Source: Wurfbainia villosa (lineage: Eukaryota; Streptophyta; Magnoliopsida; Zingiberales; Zingiberaceae). Taken from it: a stretch of DNA of 64,000 nucleotides. The notes beneath the pieces were generated by a model. That model saw nothing but the letters and a program-made list of their open reading frames with translations. It was not told the origin of the DNA and ran no database searches. The position numbers were made by a program, and so were the translations under genes. Below are positions 58,109 through 64,000 of this stretch, in pieces. Position 1 is the first letter of the stretch. Each line of letters starts with the position of its first letter. The stretch lies in the NCBI GenBank assembly GCA_025175895.1, contig CM046000.1, positions 34,694,720-34,758,719 of the forward strand, read 5' to 3'.

Positions 58109-59695
58109 GTAATGACTCAACCCTAGATTCGGACTTAGTTAATTTCCTAGTAACTATTTTAATTGTATTGTAAAGCGTATGAATTAGTGAGCGGCTAACC
58201 TTAATTTTCTCTTTTGGTCCGGCTTTGAGTTGCTTCTTGAAGTAGTCCTTGAGTTCGGAGTCGGTGTTGTAATTGGATTCAGATTCGAATTCTGACTCGG
58301 ACTCCTCCGGTCTTGCCATGTAAGCTATGTCTTCTCTATTGTCGCAAGTTGCATGGAAGGCCTTCTTTTGCGTTGATTTGAATTGTGCCCTCTTTTGGTT
58401 CTTTAGTAGCCTCCTTTCCCTCCGAACGATCTTCCTCACTACGTTCACTATTGCTTCCACCTCTTCAGATTTGGACTCTAACTCGTCTTCGGGTTCGAGT
58501 CCATCTTCTTACCTGGTAGGTGGCTTGCTTCTTTATCTTGCAAGTAGAGAAATACCTCTCTCGGCCCGGACCATGTTAGTTTGCTCGTGAAGTTCAAACT
58601 CGAAAAATAATTCGTCTAACCTAAACTTCGAAAGGTCCTTAGAGACCTTGTAGGCATTGACCATGGATGCCCACAAGGTAGTCCTAGGAAATGAATTAAG
58701 AACGTACCTTAGTAGGTTGCGGTTTTTGACCTTGTGTCCGATGGTGTGTAGGCCGTTGACAATGTCCTGGGCGCGGGCGTGTAGTTGCGTCGCCGTCTTG
58801 TGTTCCTACATCTTAAGGTTATACAATTTATTGAAAAGAAGGTCACATTTACATACCTTAGCATCGGACGTTCCTTCGTGTAGCTCGATTAATTTTTTCC
58901 ATAGGTCCTTGGCGCTAATGAATGGTCTGATGCGGTTGAGTTCCTCCTTGGACAAGCCACATTGCAATATTTGGGTTGCTCTTGCATCGGCTTCGATTTG
59001 TCTCTTGGTTGCATTTGTCCATTTGTTGAAATCCAAGGGCTCTCCTTGATCATTGGTGGGTAGAGCAAAGCTGGTTTGGATTATTATCCAAGTCTTGACT
59101 TGTGTTTTCAAGAAACACTCCATCCGACCTTTCCAATAACGGAAATCATCTCCGTTATAGAACGGAGGTCGGGTGGTGCTATACCCCTCAATGTGAGCCA
59201 TTAAGTATCTTGCAAAACACGAATAAAAACCAAAGGGAATTCCAAGACTTGGTCTTGGATTAGTAATGCGGGAAATAAATAGGAAATAAACAGAATTAAA
59301 TGAGAAAAATAAGAAACTAACAAAAACTAACAACTTACGACCTTCGATGTCCCCGAAAGGGTACTAGACGTTGGATTTTGGGGCTGGAAATAGCTTGTTA
59401 CGAGGGTAAACCCTCATAAGAAATGTAGATCTCTCAGAGAGCTTCTATTTGGTAGGTAGATCGTTATGTGAGTCCACTTGTGCGAAAAGTTATGGCCGTT
59501 TTACCGTCGGCTACTCCAAGAGAGAATACTTGCAAGCACACAACCAAAAGAAACGTACCAAGACTTCATCTTGGATTAGTAGTGCGGGAGGAAAAAGACC
59601 TAAAAAAAATACGAATAAAAAAATACGAATAGAAAACCAAAATGTGCTAGATCGGTGGTTTCACCAAATCTTAGCGCCCCTGCTCTGATACCAAT

Positions 59696-60781
59696 TGTTG
59701 GATCGAGAAGCGTCGCTAGATGGGGGGGGGGTGAATAGCGAGCGTAGAATTTCTTTTCGTTTGTTTACGTTCATTAAAACACGAGTAGATACAGCGGAAA
59801 AATAAGAAGACAAGTTTATTTTTACTTGGTTCACAATCCAACGGTTGCTACTCCAAGGCCCTAATGGTCCTAGACCGCGTACGGAGGGCAAAACACTAAA
59901 ACGTCTCCTCCTTGTTGAAGGTAGGAGACAACGATCACAAAAACCGGAAGTACGAGGATGAGGAAACAAGCCTACCTCACCTCGTTATGAATAAAAATAA
60001 AGAATACAATAATAAAAGCAATTACTTGCTACTATTGCCGACGAAGAGGATTAAAACTTGTTGTCGCGTTGGCGTTATGACGGTGTTGGAGCTTTGGCAT
60101 TGTAGGAGCACTTGAGAATAATCTTGATGGTATTTGGAGTTGGAATCCTCCCCTCCTTTTATAAATTTTGGCCTCTGAATATGTCTCCTAATGTTTTGGA
60201 ACAGATCCCGAAGTTGTACAAAATTTTATCGCGAAGTGGTCGCGTCAAACGTTATCCATTTTGACCAAGCGCAAAGGCTGATTCGTCGCCATCAGTTGAC
60301 TGATACCTCCGATCAGTCGACTGATGAGCATCAGTCGACTGCCCCATGTCCAGCAGTCAACTGCCAGCCTGGCCACTTCCCTGCAGTAAGAGGTTAGCAT
60401 GGAAAATGGTAAATACGATAGTTTCTAACCGTCCGATCTCGACCTAGACCTTCCATAGGAAGTCTTAGTCGGATCGCCGCCTACGGTCGTCCCCGTAAAG
60501 AGGACACGACCTTATCATCTCTCACTCACACGAGCTTACCTCGATATTTACTTTGTAGCTCTCGCTTCCGGCATTCCACTCGATTCCTTCGACTCCCTCC
60601 AAAGTCACTCGAGTGTCGCCCGACCACCGCAGCTTCCTCCGGGTGTCGCTAGCCTTCAGCTCTAGCTTTAGTACTTTTCTGCACACTTGATTTAGCTCGT
60701 GAGATAACGATATAAACTTAACTTTATGTCTTTGCCATAATCAAAACAGAGGTTCGATTATCTAGTGCCCCTGCACCAACA
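59696..60781 (-). repeat. 5' LTR of gag-only element 3
   Basis: A 1086-bp LTR; CAGTCGACTG at 60313-60322 and 60332-60341. Compared with the partner LTR it carries an extra palindrome-bearing insert of about 30 bp near 60300-60335. Confidence 0.85.
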
Positions 60782-61733
60782 ACATAGACAATCATGGAAA
60801 GCATAAAAGAGGTCTTGGCCGAAAGTTTCATGAAGCTTGAAGATCAAACCCTTAGACCAAACCTATCTAGCAACCTTTTGTCATCATATTCATACTAAAC
60901 ATAGCATAGACAACCATGGAAATCATAAAAGAGGTCTTAGCCAAAAGTTTCATGAAGCTTGAAGATCAAACCCTTAGACCAAACCTATCTAGAAACCTAT
61001 TATCATCATATTCATACAAAGCATAGCATGGACCACCATGGAAAGCATAAAAGAGGTCTTGGCCGAAGGTTTCATGAAGCTTGAAGATCAAACACTTAGA
61101 CCAAACCCATCTAGAAACCTATTATCATCATATTCATACAAAGCATAACATGGACGATCATGGAAAACATAAGGAAGGTCTTGGATGAAAGTTTCATGTA
61201 AGGATTTTCTTAATAACATCAACTGAAACAACTTGTATGCAGGTGAGGGGATACTTACATCCTTCGCTTTGCTTAATAGTTGGAAAATACCCTAGGTTGT
61301 GCCAAGACTAGAGCTTTCTCCTAGCTTATGGTTTTCGGAAAATAGAAGAGGGGGAGCATAGGGTTTCGATGAGGAAGAAGAAGAGAAGTGGAGAATGGCA
61401 ATTGTTGTTTCTCTTGTCTCCTCATTCCCCTATTTATTCACTTGAAGGTGTCCCTTAGCCTCCCTTACTCTTATCTATCATTTTCCATACCCTTCTAATA
61501 GCACAACCCTGCTAGGCTTCTGGTTATTGGGTGCATCTTAAGGTTTAGCTATCTACTTGGGGGTTTAGGGTTCAAATCATGAGCCATGCATCCTTTTTAA
61601 CTCTCTTTCTTTTATTTTTTTGAAAGAGCCCATACAAAGCCCATTATAATCATGCAAAAATTCTTGTAAAATTGCTAGGAATTTTACGGGCATTACAATC
61701 TTTCATACCTTTTAAAAGTTTCATCCTCGAAAC

Positions 61734-63467
61734 TTAGAATAACTCTGGGTACTTCTGTTTCATGTCCTCCTCGTGTTCCCAGGTGGCTTTTTCGTACCAT
61801 TGATTTTGCCACAGGACCTTCACTAAGGGCACCTCTTTATTCCTTAGTCTTTTGACTTCTCGATCTAGTATCTGGATAGGACGACTTTCATAACTCAGGT
61901 CCTCTTGAACTTGCACCGTTTGTGGCTCGATCACTCGGTCTGTACTGGGAATGTACTTCTTGAGCATCGAAACGTGGAACACGTTGTGAATAGCCGACAT
62001 CTCTTAAGGCAGCTCTAGCTCGTAAGCTACCTTGCCAACTCTCTTCAATATCGGATACGGTCCCACATAGCGCGGACTTATCTTACCCTTCCTTCCGAAT
62101 ATCATCACCCCCTTCATAGGGGCTACCTTGAGGAATACCAGATCCCCGATGTCGAATTCCAATGGTCTACGCCGCATATCTGCATAGTTCTTTTGCCGGC
62201 TCTGAGCAGTTTCAATTCTTTGGCGGATGTTCTGTATAGCTCGGGTGGTATCGTCAATGAAATCTGTTTGAAGTCCCATCCCCTTCTTTTCACCACCCTT
62301 GTACCAGCATATAGGAGATCTACATTTCCTCCCGTATAGAGCCTCGTAGGGCGCCATTCCAATAGTAGCTTGGTAGCTATTATTGTAGGTGAATTCTGCC
62401 AAGCAAAAGTATCGACACCAGCTCCCTTTGAAATCCAAGGTGCAAGCTCGTAACATATCCTCCAGTACTTGATTCACCCTTTCGGTCTGTCCGTCAGTCT
62501 GAGGATGAAAGACAGTACTGAATAATAGCTTCGTGCCAAGGGCCTTCTGAACACATTCTCAGAAATGGGAAATAAAGTGACCATCTCTGTCAGAAATGAT
62601 GGTCTTAGGAATCCCATGTAATCTGATAATTTCCTTAGCATATAATTGAGCCAGTTGCTCAGTCGAATAGGTCATCTTGATTGCTAAGAAGTGGGCAGAC
62701 TTCGTCAATATGTCCACGATTACCCATATAACGTCATATCCGTTCGTCGTCTTGGGCAGTCCTGAGATGAAATCCATAGAAATATCTTTCCATTTCCATT
62801 CTGAAATTTGGATCGGCTGCAGTGTTCCTCCAGGTCTCTGGTGTTCTACTTTAACCCTCTGGCAGGTCAGACAGGTACTGACATACTGAGCAACATCTCT
62901 TTTCATATCGAACCACCAGAATTTCCTTTTCAGATATTGGTACATCTTGGTGGTTCCAGGATGCATCGCATAAGGGGTTCCGTGAGCTTCCTCAAATATC
63001 TTCTTCCGTAATTCTGGATCATCGGGAATACACAAGCAATCGATGAGGTAGAGTACTCCACTGTCAGAGATATGAAATCCATCATCCTTTGTTTCTAGGA
63101 CCTCTTGCTTGATCCTTTGAATGCTCGGGTCGCGGGCTTGCTTTTCTGATATACCGTCGAATAGCGTTGGTGCTATCGTTATGGTAGAAAGCCATCCGGA
63201 AATGATTTCAACCCCGTAACGCATAATTTCCTTTTCTAAGGGAAGAGATAATACTGATAGAGACATCAAGGTGGCACATGACTTCCTACTGAGTGCATCA
63301 GCCACCTTGTTCGCTTTTCCTAGATGGTAGAAGATCTCGCAGTCATAATCCTTAATGGGCTCGAGCCATCTGCGTTGTCTCATGTTTAGGTCCTTCTGTG
63401 TGAAGAAATATTTCAGACTCTGATGATCTGCATAAATCCTACACTGAGCTCCATATAGATAATGCCT
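61734..63467 (-). pseudogene. Tekay integrase and chromodomain
   Basis: Minus sense: RNase H end (ADALSRK), the H2C2 zinc region (HPGTTKMYQYLKRKFWW, CLTCQRVK), core residues in SMDFISGLPK and ISDRDGHFISHF, then a TGA at a Trp position (62559-62561). The core continues at 62477-62004 (FAEFTYNNSYQATIGMAPYEALYGR-type region). A TAA at 62006-62004 stands where a Gln is usual. The end 62000-61734 has IHNVFHVSMLKKYIP and a chromodomain-like end VPLVKVLWQNQWYEKATWE. The chromodomain steers Tekay insertions in related elements. Nonsense changes make this copy inactive. Confidence 0.85.
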
Positions 63468-64000
63468 CTATGTTTTGAGAGCAAAGACCACGACCGCTAG
63501 CTCTAGATCGTGACTGGGATAATTCCTTTCATGTTCCTTGAGTTGCCTAGAGGCATAGGCAATGACCTTGCCATTCTGCATGAGTACAGCTCCGAGTCCC
63601 AATTTGGAAGCGTCGCTGTACATGTCGAAGCCTTCGTTACTGTCCAGAAGAGCAAGGATTGGAGCGCTGGTCAGCCTCTTTTTCAATTCTATGAAACTCT
63701 TCTCGCAGGCATCCGTCCATTCATACTTTTTGTTCTTTCTGGTGAGGACTGTCATAGGGGCTACAATTCTAGAGAAGTTCTCTACAAACTTCCTGTAGTA
63801 GCTTGCTAGCCCAAGAAAGCTTCTGATCTCGCTGGCATTCTTTGGCATGTTCCAGTTACTCACAGCTTTAATTTTTATTAGGTCTACCATCACTCTGTGC
63901 TTGGATATAACGTGACCCAAAAATGATACTTGATCGAGCCAGAACTCGCATTTGGAGAACTTTGCATACAACTGCTTTTCCCGAAGAATATGTAATACCA
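63468..64000 (-). pseudogene. Tekay reverse transcriptase end and RNase H, cut by window edge
   Basis: Minus sense reads KCEFWLDQVSFLGHVIS, SFLGLASYYRKFVENFS, APMTVLTRK, and the RNase H start FDMYSDASKLGLGAVLMQ, ending at a TAG (63470-63468) at a Trp position after VVFALKT. The frame resumes directly beyond it. The catalytic RT core is outside the window. Confidence 0.88.

Larger units (their letters stand above)
56295..59201 (-). pseudogene. Gag of element 3, interrupted by a solo LTR
   Basis: The start MAHIEGYSTTRPPFYNGDD is at 59201. The capsid part (FRYWKGRMECFLKTQVKTW, LWKKLIELHEGTSDAKV) runs to 58806, where the frame ends. A basic then acidic piece follows at 58460-58109. The solo LTR (58108-56740) intervenes, and the C-terminal coiled coil continues at 56739-56295 with LERFTLGSKNLNRLLG and WVPKVLLNS. 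No zinc knuckle is clear; the stretch 58805-58461 is out of frame. Shell protein; not functional as read. Confidence 0.8.
54198..60781 (-). mobile_element. Gag-only LTR retrotransposon 3, SIRE-derived, carrying a solo LTR
   Basis: LTRs are 54198-55245 and 59696-60781 (TGTTGGATCGAGAAGC to CTGCACCAACA). Flanks gcata (54193-54197) and acata (60782-60786) form a duplication with one mismatch. Left of 59696 the minus strand has a perfect TGGTATCAGAGC PBS. After removing the solo LTR 56740-58108 the interior is about 3.1 kb with gag only. LTR ends, the gag start and the gag-pol spacer match the SIRE-type element at 1-7508, so this looks like a pol-deleted derivative of that family. Confidence 0.85.
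53930..61200. repeat. Tandem repeat of about 120 bp in the Tekay LTR, split by an insertion
   Basis: The unit with cttggccgaaagtttcatg and aaccaaacctatctagaaac recurs at about 60783, 60902, 61025 and 61148, and in older form at 53940-54190. The gag-only element 54198-60781 lies within the array. Confidence 0.75.
52186..64000 (-). mobile_element. Ty3-gypsy chromovirus (Tekay type), 3' part, runs off the right edge
   Basis: The 3' LTR spans 52186-61697 (about 2.9 kb after subtracting a nested 6.6-kb element). On + it starts TGTCACACCC and ends GCATTACA. A purine tract on the minus strand lies at 61698-61725. Pol follows in minus sense from the right edge to 61734: RT end, RNase H, H2C2 and catalytic integrase, chromodomain. 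The 5' LTR and gag are outside the window. Left flank gaaag (52181-52185) should be the target duplication. Confidence 0.8.

Overview
This window looks like nuclear DNA of a flowering plant: AT-rich intergenic sequence, one plastid-type biosynthetic gene split by many GT-AG introns, and dense nested LTR retrotransposons. A large repeat-rich genome, perhaps a monocot such as a Zingiberales species, would fit, but the species guess is weak. I see no bacterial operons, tRNA, rRNA or CRISPR arrays.

The only host gene I can support is HISN4/HisHF, imidazole glycerol phosphate synthase, on the + strand. Seventeen exons between 10150 and 19542 join into an open 517-codon reading frame plus stop. The first exon(s), with transit peptide and glutaminase N-terminus, are missing and should lie left of base 1, because 1-7508 is a SIRE-type Ty1-copia element in antisense. 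The introns also hold a PIF/Harbinger-like element (8855-9784), a hAT-like element (11876-12805), a LINE relic (about 13310-13620), a copia solo LTR (14324-15973) and a hairpin MITE (16001-16128).

From 19.5 to 64 kb I find only repeats. In order: a LINE 3' end (21.3-21.9 kb); an old Ty3-gypsy LTR and gag relic (about 21.9-23.7 kb); a gag-only LTR element (23689-29044, TSD CTTTG); unclassified repeat (29.05-30.9 kb); a transposase-like C-terminal relic split by a solo LTR (31524-33745); a gypsy LTR (about 34.74-50.78 kb) that received a second gag-only element (35448-40989, TSD CTATT) and a full-length Ty1-copia element (41639-50647, TSD CTTTT), followed by that gypsy's gag relic; and a Tekay-type chromovirus (52186 to beyond 64000, minus strand). 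The Tekay LTR holds a third gag-only element (54198-60781), which itself carries a solo LTR (56740-58108, TSD GTAAT).

The least ordinary signals are non-coding. SIRE-type elements carry a conserved stem-loop (8-9 bp arms, 38-43 nt loop) with paired base changes between copies. A 77-nt block upstream of that stem-loop recurs at about 86% identity in the leader of a different copia element, again followed by a stem-loop of similar size. The SIRE-type LTRs share arrays of a 10-bp palindrome upstream of their TATA boxes. Differences between paired LTRs cluster on that palindrome and on CTG/CAG sites, which may reflect base-calling error at methylated sites, so frameshifts in these elements should be read with care.
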